From Devosia oryziradicis (GTDB lineage Bacteria > Pseudomonadota > Alphaproteobacteria > Rhizobiales > Devosiaceae), in assembly GCF_016698645.1 (NCBI RefSeq), contig NZ_CP068047.1:2453001-2517000 (forward strand): DNA of 64,000 nucleotides, in the 5' to 3' direction. The translations under genes were made by a program, and so were the position numbers. The notes below the pieces were generated by a model. That model saw nothing but the letters and a program-made list of their open reading frames with translations, had not been told where the DNA came from and searched no databases. Shown piece by piece: positions 35,547 to 44,448 of the stretch (the first letter of the stretch is position 1; every line of letters begins with the position of its first letter).

Positions 35547-36695
35547 ATGCGCGCCACGTCCCGCAACGAACTGCTGCTCTTCCTCGGCTTCACGCTGGTG
35601 GTGCTGGCGATGCCGATCTGGCTGCACCCCTTTGGTGCTGCCTATCCCGACCTGCTGCAACGCTTCATGATCTTTGGCATCTTCGCCGTCGGCTTCAACA
35701 TTCTGTTCGGTCTCACCGGCTATCTGAGCTTCGGCCACGCGGCCTTCTTCGGCGTCGGTTCGTATGCCGCAGTGTGGTCGTTCAAGCTGCTGAGCCTCGA
35801 CGCCATCCCGGCCATGCTCTTCGCCATCGTGGTGTCGGGCCTGTTCGCCCTCGTCATCGGCTATGTGAGCCTGCGGCGCTCAGGCATCTATTTCTCCATC
35901 CTGACGCTGGCCTTCGCGCAGATGAGCTATAACCTTGCCTATTCCGTGCTGACGCCGATCACCAATGGCGAAACCGGGTTGCAGCTGACGCTCAATGACC
36001 CACGCCATCTCGACCAGATGACCGGCCAGACCTTTTCCGGCCAGCCAGTGCCGACGCTGCTCGGTCAGTCGCTCGGTGGCTTTGCCGGCTTTTATTTTTG
36101 CGCCGGCTTCCTGATCCTGGCTTTCTTCATTGCCCAGCGCATCACCGGTTCGCCATTCGGGATGATGCTCAAGGGCATCAAGTCGAACCAGACGCGGATG
36201 AACTATACCGGCTTCAACACGAAGCCGTATACGCTGGCAGCCTTCGTTATTTCGGGCATGTATGCCGGGCTTGCCGGAGCGCTCCTGGCTGTCACCGACC
36301 CGCTGGCCGGTGCCGAGCGCATGCAGTGGACCGCTTCGGGCGAAGTCGTGCTGATGACCATCCTGGGTGGCGCCGGCACGCTGGTCGGTCCGGTGATCGG
36401 GGCCTGGCTGATCAAGTATTTCGAGAACATCTTCTCGGCGATCAACGAAACCATCCTCCACCGCTTCTTCGACTTCCTGCCCGATGGCGCCGACAATGTC
36501 CTGGTCGCCGTCACCAGCAAGTTCGTCGGCGAAGGCTGGTTCCTGACGCTGGGCCTGGTCTTCGTCCTGATCGTGGTGTTCCTGCCGGGCGGGATCATGG
36601 AGGGGGTGCGCCGCTTCGCCAACCTGTTCAACCGACCACGCCGGTCACCCACCAACCCCGGCAAGTCGTCGCCACAGCCGCAACCCGCCGAGTAG
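35547..36695 (+). CDS. ABC importer permease, LivM-type
   Basis: The 382-residue protein has about ten membrane helices. [25 protein letters not shown] is the LivM signature, and [36 protein letters not shown] is the coupling loop. The C-terminus is an extra hydrophilic tail ([16 protein letters not shown]). It starts 1 base after the LivH-type gene. Confidence 0.93.
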   Translation: MRATSRNELLLFLGFTLVVLAMPIWLHPFGAAYPDLLQRFMIFGIFAVGFNILFGLTGYLSFGHAAFFGVGSYAAVWSFKLLSLDAIPAMLFAIVVSGLFALVIGYVSLRRSGIYFSILTLAFAQMSYNLAYSVLTPITNGETGLQLTLNDPRHLDQMTGQTFSGQPVPTLLGQSLGGFAGFYFCAGFLILAFFIAQRITGSPFGMMLKGIKSNQTRMNYTGFNTKPYTLAAFVISGMYAGLAGALLAVTDPLAGAERMQWTASGEVVLMTILGGAGTLVGPVIGAWLIKYFENIFSAINETILHRFFDFLPDGADNVLVAVTSKFVGEGWFLTLGLVFVLIVVFLPGGIMEGVRRFANLFNRPRRSPTNPGKSSPQPQPAE

Positions 36696-36705
36696 GACGC
36701 AAGCC

Positions 36706-37470
36706 ATGACCACACCCAATGTCGTCCTGCACGTTGCCGACGTTCACAAGCGCTTCGGAGGCTTGCATGCCCTCGCCGATATCGACCTGCAGGTGGAGGA
36801 AGGCCAGACCCATGCCATCATCGGCCCCAATGGCGCCGGCAAGTCGACCCTGCTCAACGTCATCATCGGCAAACTGGCACCATCAAGCGGCCAGGTGGTC
36901 TTCGATGGGGCGGTGCTCACCGGTCGCAAGCCGCACCAGATCAACCAGCTCGGCATCGCGCGCGTCTTCCAGACTCCGGAAATCTTTGCCGACCTCAGCG
37001 TGCTGCACAATGTGATGATCCCTGCCCTCGCCAAGCGCGACGGCGCCTTCAAGCTCAACATGCTCCGCTCGCTCGACAGCGAAACCGCCATCCGCGAGGA
37101 GGCCGAGGGCATGCTGGAGGATGTCGGCATGCGCAGCAGCCGGGACATGCATGCCGGCAGCCTCAGCCGTGGCGACAAGCGGCGCATGGAACTGGCCATG
37201 TGCCTGATCCAGCATCCGCGCCTGCTGCTGCTGGACGAACCCACCGCCGGCATGAGCCGCCACGATACCAACACCACCATCGAACTGCTCAAGAAGATCA
37301 AGAGCCGCGGCATGACCAAGGTCATCATCGAGCATGACATGCATGTGGTGTTCTCGCTCGCCGACAAAATCTCGGTGCTGGCGCAGGGCCGGATCATCGC
37401 CGATGGTACGCCCGACCAGGTCCGCGGCAACCCCAAGGTGCAGGAAGCCTATCTCGGAGGCGCCCATTGA
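36706..37470 (+). CDS. ABC importer ATP-binding protein, LivG-type
   Basis: The 254-residue ATPase has Walker A GPNGAGKST (residues 43-51), Q loop FQTPEIF, signature SRGDKRRME, Walker B LLLLDEP and the H-loop histidine in IIEHDMHVV. The DKRRMELAM signature and the AxLGGAH end are as in LivG. Its stop overlaps the start of the LivF-type gene by one base. Confidence 0.94.
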   Translation: MTTPNVVLHVADVHKRFGGLHALADIDLQVEEGQTHAIIGPNGAGKSTLLNVIIGKLAPSSGQVVFDGAVLTGRKPHQINQLGIARVFQTPEIFADLSVLHNVMIPALAKRDGAFKLNMLRSLDSETAIREEAEGMLEDVGMRSSRDMHAGSLSRGDKRRMELAMCLIQHPRLLLLDEPTAGMSRHDTNTTIELLKKIKSRGMTKVIIEHDMHVVFSLADKISVLAQGRIIADGTPDQVRGNPKVQEAYLGGAH

Positions 37471-38240
37471 TGAGTGCGATCGCCATGGAAACCCAGATCA
37501 TTTCAGGCAGCCAGACCGTCAGCGTGGAAACGACGCGACCATTCTTCTCCATCCGCGACATGCACGCCTACTACGGCGAGAGCTACATCGTGCAGGGGGT
37601 GTCGCTTGATATCCGCCAAGGTGAAATCCTGGCACTGCTCGGTCGCAACGGTGCCGGCAAGACATCCACCTTGCGAACCATTGCCCGCACAGACAATCCG
37701 CAATTGCGGCAGGGCGAAATCTGGCTCGATGGCCAGCCGATTCACCAGATGAAGAGCTTCGATGCCGCTCGCGCCGGCATTCAGTTGGTACCCGAGGATC
37801 GCCGCATCATCGCCGGCCTCACCGTCGAGGAAAATCTCACCCTGGCCAAGGTCGCACCCGGCAATGGCTGGAGCCTGGAGCAAATCTACCAGAGCTTTCC
37901 CCGTCTCGCCGAACGCCGCAAGCAGGAGGGCGTGACGCTGTCAGGTGGCGAGCAGCAGATGCTGGCGATCGCCCGTGCCCTGGCGCGCGATCTCAAGCTG
38001 CTGTTGCTCGACGAGCCCTATGAAGGGCTTGCTCCAGTCATCGTGCACGAGATCGAGCGCATCCTGCACTCAATCAAGCCGCTGGGCATCACCACTATCA
38101 TCGTTGAGCAGAATGCCGTGGCTGCCCTCAAGCTGGCCGACCGCGCCGTTATCCTGGATACCGGGGAAGTCGCCTTTTCCGGCACCGCCAAGGAAGTGCT
38201 CGACAATACCGAACTTCGCCACGAATACTTGGCCATCTGA
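37470..38240 (+). CDS. ABC importer ATP-binding protein, LivF-type
   Basis: The 256-residue ATPase has Walker A GRNGAGKTS, Q-loop region QLVPEDRRI, signature LSGGEQQM, Walker B LLLLDEP followed by YEGLAP, and IIVEQN with the terminal RHEYLAI typical of LivF. The first ~25 residues are a longer N-terminus than usual. It is the last gene of the importer operon. Confidence 0.94.
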   Translation: MSAIAMETQIISGSQTVSVETTRPFFSIRDMHAYYGESYIVQGVSLDIRQGEILALLGRNGAGKTSTLRTIARTDNPQLRQGEIWLDGQPIHQMKSFDAARAGIQLVPEDRRIIAGLTVEENLTLAKVAPGNGWSLEQIYQSFPRLAERRKQEGVTLSGGEQQMLAIARALARDLKLLLLDEPYEGLAPVIVHEIERILHSIKPLGITTIIVEQNAVAALKLADRAVILDTGEVAFSGTAKEVLDNTELRHEYLAI

Positions 38241-38264
38241 GTATCTGGCGATCCAAGCTACCCT

Positions 38265-38278
38265 GGGCCTTTCGGCCT
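38265..38278. terminator. Weak hairpin between livF-type gene and pxpA
   Basis: GGGCC (38265-38269) and GGCCT (38274-38278) form a short stem with a TTTC loop between two convergent operons. A second small stem (CTCCCCGCCGGGAG) follows near 38302. There is no good T-run, so termination is uncertain. Confidence 0.35.
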
Positions 38279-38329
38279 AAAGGCATTCCGCCGATCTCAC
38301 TCTCCCCGCCGGGAGGTCCAGGGTATGTT

Positions 38330-39100
38330 TCAGGACGACACCGCCGCCTCGCCCTCTGGTTCCACCGGGGCAATGGTGATGCCGTCGCCCTCCAGCGCAT
38401 CGCGCACTTCCCCAGCCAGGTCCACCGCACCCGGCGTGTCACCGTGGAGGCAGATGGAGCGCGCGGTGGATTTGAGCACTGTCCCGTCGATGGCGACGAT
38501 CTCACCCGCCTTGGCCAACCGCAGGCAGCGTTCGATCACGGCCTCGGTGTCATGGATCACCGCGCCATCCTGGCCGCGGGGCACCAGCAGGCCGTCGGGC
38601 GTGTAGGCGCGGTCGGCATAGGCTTCGCGGATCAGCGGCATGCCAACGGCCTTGGCCGCCCGCACCTGTTGGCTGTTGTCGAGCGCCAGCACCGCCATTT
38701 TCGGGTTCATGGCCTGGATGGTGGCAAAGATGCCAACGGCGAAGCCAAGTTCCTCTGCCGTCTGGTTGGCCAGCGCGCCATGCAGCTTCACGTAGGACAG
38801 GGGTATATCCACCTCATCGGCGATGAAGCGGACGAGAAAGAGCTGGCTGCGAATCTGTCCCAGTAACTGGTCGAGCGGCATCACCACGCGGAAACGCCCG
38901 AAACGCTTAGGGTCGACGTATCCCGGATGCGCACCGGCTCTAACGCCACGGGCTTTGCAGATCTTGAGGATATGGCGGATGGTGGCGGCGTCGCCGGCAT
39001 GGCCGCCGCAGGCTATGGACGCGCTCGATACGATGCTCAGCAGGTCCTCGTCATTGCCCATGCCCTCGCCCAGATCGGCATTGAGGTCGATCGACGTCAT
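38330..39100 (-). CDS. pxpA: 5-oxoprolinase subunit A (LamB/YcsF family)
   Basis: The 256-residue protein starts MTSIDLNADLGEGMGNDEDLL, the LamB/YcsF start, and contains IACGGHAGD and VRAGAHPGYVD (metal-binding histidines), then SYVKLHGALAN and SICLHGDTPGAV. With PxpB and PxpC it hydrolyses 5-oxoproline to glutamate using ATP. The start overlaps the pxpC stop by 4 bases, so the operon order is pxpB-pxpC-pxpA. It is convergent with the ABC importer operon, which may provide a related nitrogen source. Confidence 0.94.
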   Translation of the reverse strand: MTSIDLNADLGEGMGNDEDLLSIVSSASIACGGHAGDAATIRHILKICKARGVRAGAHPGYVDPKRFGRFRVVMPLDQLLGQIRSQLFLVRFIADEVDIPLSYVKLHGALANQTAEELGFAVGIFATIQAMNPKMAVLALDNSQQVRAAKAVGMPLIREAYADRAYTPDGLLVPRGQDGAVIHDTEAVIERCLRLAKAGEIVAIDGTVLKSTARSICLHGDTPGAVDLAGEVRDALEGDGITIAPVEPEGEAAVSS

Positions 39101-40002
39101 GTTTGGCGGCTCCGCAACAACGCATGCGCATGTTCCACCGTGACTGGGGCAAAGGCAACCGCCGTGCCGGGACGCAACTGTGCAAAGCGGTCGAGATCGG
39201 CGGAGACCACAGTGGCGATACGCGGATACCCCCCGGTCGGCTGATGGTCGCGCATCAGCACGATGGGTGTGCCATCGCCCAGGATCTGTATGTCCCCCGG
39301 CACGATGGCGTCGGAGGCGAGCGAGAGAATTGTGGCGTCGGCAAACACCCGCTCGGAGTCCGTCAATCGCACCCCCATGCGATCGAGGCTGGCGCTGACA
39401 ACAAAACCGGCTTCCGTAAAGCGCTGCCGCAAGCTTGGAGAAAACAGGTCGGCATGCAGGCCCCAGGTGACCCGGATTGGCCCCGCTTCTAGTTCGGGAC
39501 GACGCTGGGAGATTGCGGTGATCCCGTCTCCGCCACCGCTCAGCGCTATGACATCGCCGACCCGCAGGCTGCGGCCCTCGATACCGCCGAGCCGCGCCCG
39601 GCTGCTCGTCGCCACGCTCCCCAATACCGGGGCGATATCGATACCCGCGTCGAAACGGACATAGCCGTAATTGCCCCAGCGTCCGGGGGTGATGGACAGC
39701 ACATCGCCCTCGCCAAGCTGCCCGCTGCCCGGCCAGTCCAGCAGCGTGCCGTTGCGCCGGATCTGGAAGTCCCCGCCGGCAAAGCCGACGCGGCATTGGC
39801 CGCTGGACAACTTGAATTCGAGCCCCGCCGTCGTGAACTCGATACCGCCGTGCCCCCCACCGCCCAGGACGCCGGCCAAATCGTATCCCGCCTTATCCAT
39901 CGGGCCGGAAGCGCTGATACCATGCTGAAGCATGCCGAAGCGGCCCCGATCCTGGATACTGGTCAACGGCGCCGCCCGCAGGATAGCCAGCACGGCGCTC
40001 AT
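39097..40002 (-). CDS. pxpC: 5-oxoprolinase subunit C (biotin-dependent carboxyltransferase/KipA family)
   Basis: The 301-residue protein begins with APLTSIQDRGRFGMLQHGISASGPMD and contains GIEFTTAGLEFK, GYVRFDAGIDIAP and LMRDHQPTGGYPRIATVV, as in the KipA/PxpC family. It forms the 5-oxoprolinase complex with PxpA and PxpB. It overlaps both neighbours by 4 bases. The ATG at 40002 is used because the longer frame runs into pxpB. Confidence 0.93.
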   Translation of the reverse strand: MSAVLAILRAAPLTSIQDRGRFGMLQHGISASGPMDKAGYDLAGVLGGGGHGGIEFTTAGLEFKLSSGQCRVGFAGGDFQIRRNGTLLDWPGSGQLGEGDVLSITPGRWGNYGYVRFDAGIDIAPVLGSVATSSRARLGGIEGRSLRVGDVIALSGGGDGITAISQRRPELEAGPIRVTWGLHADLFSPSLRQRFTEAGFVVSASLDRMGVRLTDSERVFADATILSLASDAIVPGDIQILGDGTPIVLMRDHQPTGGYPRIATVVSADLDRFAQLRPGTAVAFAPVTVEHAHALLRSRQT

Positions 40003-40670
40003 GGTGCGACCTCGAACGTCAGCACATCGCCGGCATTCAGCCGCGTCGGCAACTCGCCGCTGGGGTCGAAGTTGGCAAAGTCGGTGCTGCCAATCACATG
40101 CCAGCCGGTAGGCATAGCCGTTGCGGTGATCGCCGTTTGCCCGGCGGCAAACAGGACACTGCCCGGCGGAACAGCTGGGCGCACTTCCGTCCGCCGCGGT
40201 AGCACAAGTTCGTCGGCATGGAGGCCGCAATAGACAAAACCGGGGGCAAAGCCGGTTGCAAGCACGCGTAGCGGCCGCGCGTTGTGCGCCGCGACGAATT
40301 GGGACGATGCCATTCCCAGCGCGGCACTGACCGCCTCCAGGTCGGGACCGTCGAACCGGATCGGAATGACCCAGGAGGTTGTGACAGGCGCGCTGTCGTC
40401 CAGAACCGACAAGAGCAGGCGGAGTTCGCCAGCAATTGTGCCTAGAGACGTGCCGGCCGCCGGCTCGTAGCGCAACAACACCGAGACGAGGCTGGGCACC
40501 ACCTCGACCACGCCCGCAATTGGCGAACGATCCAGTGCAAGCGCAAGAGCTATGGCGGCGCGATTGGCTTGGTCGGTAAGCGTGCTGCCAAAGCGCACAA
40601 GAAGCGCGCTGTCACCGAGCGGCACGATGGTCGGTGTCGGCAATGCCTGGGGTGCGGACAGCGCGACCAT
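39999..40670 (-). CDS. pxpB: 5-oxoprolinase subunit B (KipI family)
   Basis: The 223-residue protein has the KipI/PxpB pattern: IVPLGDSALLVRFG at the start, VVEVVPSLVSVLLRYEP, and FAPGFVYCGLHADELVLPRRTEVRPAVPPGSVLFAAGQTAI. In Bacillus KipI inhibits the sporulation kinase KinA; in other bacteria the conserved role is the 5-oxoprolinase subunit. It is the first gene of the operon. Confidence 0.92.
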   Translation of the reverse strand: MVALSAPQALPTPTIVPLGDSALLVRFGSTLTDQANRAAIALALALDRSPIAGVVEVVPSLVSVLLRYEPAAGTSLGTIAGELRLLLSVLDDSAPVTTSWVIPIRFDGPDLEAVSAALGMASSQFVAAHNARPLRVLATGFAPGFVYCGLHADELVLPRRTEVRPAVPPGSVLFAAGQTAITATAMPTGWHVIGSTDFANFDPSGELPTRLNAGDVLTFEVAP

Positions 40671-40840
40671 GACGCAGCCTCCTCGGCTGAAACATGGGCG
40701 CCAGTCCTGTCGGACCTGCCCGGATCAGTCAACCCGGTCCATAAGCGCAGGAACTCTGCCTCGCTCGGAAGACCGTTCGGTTTTGCCGTTGCCCTCGGGC
40801 AGCGGCCGGAATTGACCTGCCGGGTCGTCGGTCCGTCTGG

Positions 40841-41017
40841 TCAGTTGGGGTCTTTGCCGTCCTGTTCGATCACGGCATCGAAAAGCTGTTTGGCCTGCGC
40901 CACCCCGATCGCCTCGATGGCGACTGCGGCGATGGCAGCAAACAGTTCTGCGATTTCCTGGGGATCGGTGATTTCGGCGTCGTCGTCTTCGGCGTCGGCG
41001 TTGATCAGAGTGAACAC
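40841..41017 (-). CDS. Small acidic protein (58 residues)
   Basis: This short gene has a GTG start at 41017, with GGAGG 9 bases ahead (complement 41027-41031). The product begins MFTLINADAEDDDAEIT and continues with an amphipathic, alanine-rich helix (EIAELFAAIAAVAIEAIGVAQAKQLFDAV) and an acidic end. It is strongly acidic, soluble and of unknown function. It lies upstream of the pxp operon in the same direction, 170 bases away, so it could also be a leader-type gene. The start signal is the main reason for calling it. Confidence 0.55.
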   Translation of the reverse strand: MFTLINADAEDDDAEITDPQEIAELFAAIAAVAIEAIGVAQAKQLFDAVIEQDGKDPN

Positions 41018-41137
41018 AATAACGCGCCTCCAGATATGCCTTACGCCAACGATTGTTGGACGATTCCGTTACAGAATAAATAACGGAAATCCGGCGCCGC
41101 CAGCGCCGCGGGCAATTGCCATACAGGGCAGCGATCC

Positions 41138-41374
41138 TTACTCTTCCGGCGCCGTGTTGGCCTCGAGCCAGGATTCTATATCGTCCAGGCTCGCCGAAAA
41201 TGGCTTGGGCACGTTGCCGTAGATGACCTTAAAGGACTCGTCGTCGCGAATGGCATGCCCGCCCGGGTTGCCCAGCGCCTTGATCTTGTCGTCGGTCAGA
41301 ATGGTCAGCCCATACCGCGCCGCATACCGCTTGAGGCGCCGCATCCGCGAAGCGTCGAATTCCTTACGGCTCAA
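41138..41374 (-). CDS. Small hypothetical protein (78 residues)
   Basis: The frame is best read from the TTG at 41374, preceded by AGAGGGA at about 7 bases, giving a 78-residue product: SRKEFDASRMRRLKRYAARYGL, then ILTDDKIKALGNPGGHAIRDDESFKVIYG and a C-terminal acidic helix. It has no signal or membrane segment and no motif that I recognise. The longer frame up to 41557 has shadow-like composition. Confidence 0.5.
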   Translation of the reverse strand: MSRKEFDASRMRRLKRYAARYGLTILTDDKIKALGNPGGHAIRDDESFKVIYGNVPKPFSASLDDIESWLEANTAPEE

Positions 41375-41525
41375 AGCGGGTCCCTCTACGGCTGTGGCGG
41401 ATGCAGTGGAACTAGCATCCAACACTCTCCAGTACAACGGCGGCTTGGCGCCCGTTTTGGTCGTAGGTTGCCGCCTATCGACTGGGGGGCAGGGCCGACG
41501 ACGCGGCGTCAAGAAGCCAGCGAAC

Positions 41526-43061
41526 TCAGTGCTGGAACCAGGGTTGTCCCCGACCAAGCGTCATGTGAAGGCCCTTGAACTGTGAATACTCGTCAAAGCC
41601 GAAACGGCCGAGTTCGCGTCCCAACCCGCTTTTCTTGTAGCCACCGATCGGGAGTTCCGGGGTGCCGTCGATCACCGAGTTGATCCAGCACCGACCGGCC
41701 CGGAGTTTTCGCGTCGTCTGCACGGCGTTTTCGAGATCGCGCGACCAAACACTGGCCGAAAGACCGAACGCGGTGCCATTCGCGAGCGCCACCGCCTCCT
41801 CGGGCGTATCGAACCCGATCGTTGCCAGCACCGGCCCGAAGATCTCCTCCTGAGCGATGCGCATGTCGGGGCGCACCTTGTCGAACACCGTGGGCGCGAA
41901 GAAATTGCCGTTCTTGGCATCGACCATGTCACCACCCAGCAGCAACTCGGCGCCCTCGCCTATCCCGGTTGCGACGTAGCTCGCGACTTTTTCGAGGTGG
42001 GTCTGGGTGACCATGGCGCCAAAGCGGGTACCGGCGCCGAGCGGGTCGCCGAAAGGCAGCCTCTTGGACAGATCCAGCAGGCGCTCGAGCAGTGCCGGAC
42101 GGATAGAGTTCTCCACGATCAGGCGGCTGCCGGATATGCAGCATTGGCCCGCATTGTGATAGACGCCATAGGCAATACCATCAGCCGCGGCTTCGAGATC
42201 GGCATCGGCGAAGACGATCTGCGGACCCTTCCCTCCCAGTTCCAAGCCGACCCGCTTGACGGCCGCCGCGGCAATGGCGGCCAATTGGGTGCCTACGCGC
42301 ACCGAGCCGGTAAAGGCCAGCACGTCCACGCGGGGATCCTCGGCGAGGATCTGGCCGACATCGGGGCCATAACCGGTGATTACGTTGAGAACCCCCGCCG
42401 GCAGGCCCGCCTCGAGTGCCAGTTCGGCCATGCGGATCGTGGTTCCGGAGGTAAACTCGCTCGGTTTGACCACGACGGTGCAACCGGCGCCCAAAGCCCA
42501 CGGCACACGCTCGGAAACGATGATGAAGGGGAAATTCCACGGCGTGATGATGCCCACTACGCCGGCGGGCTCGCGCAGCACGAGGCCAAGGCGGTTTTCA
42601 CCAATGTTGTTGTGGGTGGCGCCTTCCAGGCCGCGCGACATGCCAGCGGCGTAGGTCCAGAGATCGGCGCAGTAGCCGATCTCGCCCTTGGCCTGTTCGA
42701 GCGGCTTGCCCGTCTCAAGGCATTCGATCAGCCCCAGCTCGTCCACATTGGCGAGGATCTTTGCCGCAACCGCGTGAAGGATGGTCGAGCGCTCGGCGCC
42801 GCTCATGCGCGGCCAGGGACCGTTGTCGAAGGCGCGGCGGGCCGCGGCGATGGCAAGTGCGGCATCGCCCGTGCCCCCGGCAGGCCATTCGCCAACCACC
42901 TTGCCGAGGTGGCCAGGGCTTTCGCGGGTCACGGTCTCGCCGGACTGTGCATCCATCTGCTTGCCGTCGATCAGCATGCGGTAGGCGCGCCTATGCGCAA
43001 GGCGCGAGTCGCTGAGGTTTGGTGCGACGAAATTGTCCTGAAAGCGAGATTGAACGACCAT
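41526..43061 (-). CDS. NAD(P)-dependent aldehyde dehydrogenase
   Basis: The 511-residue enzyme carries the family hallmarks: TPWNFPFI near residue 165, the LELGGKGPQ segment with the general-base glutamate, the catalytic cysteine in NAGQCC, and EEIFGPVLA for coenzyme binding. It begins with MVVQSRFQDNFV and MLIDGK further on, as in betaine- or aminoaldehyde-type dehydrogenases. The substrate is not determined; the context gives no operon. Confidence 0.94.
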   Translation of the reverse strand: MVVQSRFQDNFVAPNLSDSRLAHRRAYRMLIDGKQMDAQSGETVTRESPGHLGKVVGEWPAGGTGDAALAIAAARRAFDNGPWPRMSGAERSTILHAVAAKILANVDELGLIECLETGKPLEQAKGEIGYCADLWTYAAGMSRGLEGATHNNIGENRLGLVLREPAGVVGIITPWNFPFIIVSERVPWALGAGCTVVVKPSEFTSGTTIRMAELALEAGLPAGVLNVITGYGPDVGQILAEDPRVDVLAFTGSVRVGTQLAAIAAAAVKRVGLELGGKGPQIVFADADLEAAADGIAYGVYHNAGQCCISGSRLIVENSIRPALLERLLDLSKRLPFGDPLGAGTRFGAMVTQTHLEKVASYVATGIGEGAELLLGGDMVDAKNGNFFAPTVFDKVRPDMRIAQEEIFGPVLATIGFDTPEEAVALANGTAFGLSASVWSRDLENAVQTTRKLRAGRCWINSVIDGTPELPIGGYKKSGLGRELGRFGFDEYSQFKGLHMTLGRGQPWFQH

Positions 43062-43340
43062 AACAATAGCGGGCTAGCCCACCCCTCCAACAAATAGCAG
43101 CACGTTTGCGTGTCTTAGCACCCAACCCGTCCCTAGCCGAGTTCGCTGCCAACATGCCCATAGATCAGGTCTAGTCAACAACGCATCGCATAACGAGCAC
43201 CATGACTAGAAGGACGCGGGCCAGCCGATTGGATACGTGGTTGGCGAGTTGCGATCCGCCCTTCTGCTTCCGCGGAAGGCTGCTTCGGGGGATCGTCCTA
43301 CGCCGTTGCGTTCCGGGCGCGCGCAGCCGAAGCCACAGGG

Positions 43341-43430
43341 TGGCGGGTAGAGAGGGATTCGAACCCCCGGAACGCTTGCACGTTCGCCGGTTTTCAAGAC
43401 CGGAGCAATCAACCGCTCTGCCATCTACCC
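43341..43430 (-). tRNA. tRNA-Ser (anticodon UGA)
   Basis: On the minus strand, GGGTAGA pairs with TCTACCC as the acceptor stem, followed by the discriminator G and an encoded CCA (complement of 43341-43343). The anticodon loop CTTGAAA gives TGA (complement of 43394-43396). A long variable arm (GAACGTGCAAGCGTTC) identifies a class II serine tRNA, and GGGTTCGAATCCC is the T arm. Confidence 0.96.
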
Positions 43431-43476
43431 GTTGTGTCAGCCTTTAGCGGCAGAGCGCCGGGCTGTCTAGAGCGGG

Positions 43477-44448
43477 CTACGGCAGCAAAACCACCGACCC
43501 CGTCGTCTCGCGCCCTTCCAGCGCTCGATGGGCGTCCGCGGCTTGGCTCAGCGGAAACGTGCGGCCGATCTCGACCTTTATGGCGCCGCTCTGGACCGCG
43601 GCGAACAGCTTGCCGGCGCCTTCCAGCAGCGCTTCGCGCTTGCCGACATAGTGCGTTCCGGTGGGTCGCGTGACATAGAGCGACCCCTTGCGGGACAGCA
43701 GCGTCACGTCGGGGATCGAGACCACGCCCGAGGCATTGCCAAAGCTCACCAGCAGACCGCGTGGTCGCAGGCAATCGAGCGATTTCTCGAACGTCGCCTT
43801 GCCCACGCCATCATAGACCACGTCGACGCCTTTTCCGTCGGTGATCTCGCGGACGCGGGCAGCGAAATCGTCCTTGTTGTAGTTGATCACGTGATCGCAG
43901 CCATGGGCCTTTGCGAGCGCGACCTTGTCGTCGCTGCCGGCAGTGCCGATGACCGTGGCGCCCAATGCCTTTGCCCACTGCGTGGCAATCAGTCCCGTGC
44001 CCCCGGCTGCGGCATGCCAGAGGATGGTCTGGCCAGGCTGGACGGCCCAGGTTTCGTGCAACAGGTACCAGGCCGTCAGCCCCTTGAGCATGATCGCCGC
44101 GGCAACCTGGTCTTCGATGCCATCGGGAAGCGGCACCAGACGCTCCGCCGCCGCGAGACGCTCGGCGGCATAGGCACCCACCTGCCCCTGATAGGCCACC
44201 CGATCGCCCACCTTGAACCCCGTCACGCCCTCCCCAAGGGCGATAACGACGCCGGCGCCTTCGTTGCCCGCGACGAAGGGCAGTTGCACCGGATAGAGAC
44301 CCACGCGCTGGTAGGTATCGACGAAATTGAGCCCGATGGCCGTCTGCCGCAGGGCCACCTGCCCCGCACCCGGACTGGCCAGCGGCCAATCCTCGTAGCT
44401 CAGGACTTCGGGACCGCCAAGCTGGCGGACGACAACCGCCTTGGTCAC
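43477..44448 (-). CDS. NADPH:quinone oxidoreductase (zeta-crystallin-like)
   Basis: The 323-residue protein is a zinc-free medium-chain dehydrogenase. It has GGPEVLSYEDWPLASPGAGQVALR at the N-terminus, FVDTYQRVGLYP, and the nucleotide-binding AAAGGTGLIATQWAKALGATVIGTAGS (residues about 147-173). The end, AHRALEGRETTGSVVLLP, is the Qor signature. The family reduces quinones with NADPH. Its start overlaps the terC stop by 4 bases. Confidence 0.93.
   Translation of the reverse strand: MTKAVVVRQLGGPEVLSYEDWPLASPGAGQVALRQTAIGLNFVDTYQRVGLYPVQLPFVAGNEGAGVVIALGEGVTGFKVGDRVAYQGQVGAYAAERLAAAERLVPLPDGIEDQVAAAIMLKGLTAWYLLHETWAVQPGQTILWHAAAGGTGLIATQWAKALGATVIGTAGSDDKVALAKAHGCDHVINYNKDDFAARVREITDGKGVDVVYDGVGKATFEKSLDCLRPRGLLVSFGNASGVVSIPDVTLLSRKGSLYVTRPTGTHYVGKREALLEGAGKLFAAVQSGAIKVEIGRTFPLSQAADAHRALEGRETTGSVVLLP

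Noticed and set aside
43202..43447. Plus-strand 81-codon frame overlapping tRNA-Ser
   Set aside because: It runs antisense through the tRNA gene and has the composition of chance coding.
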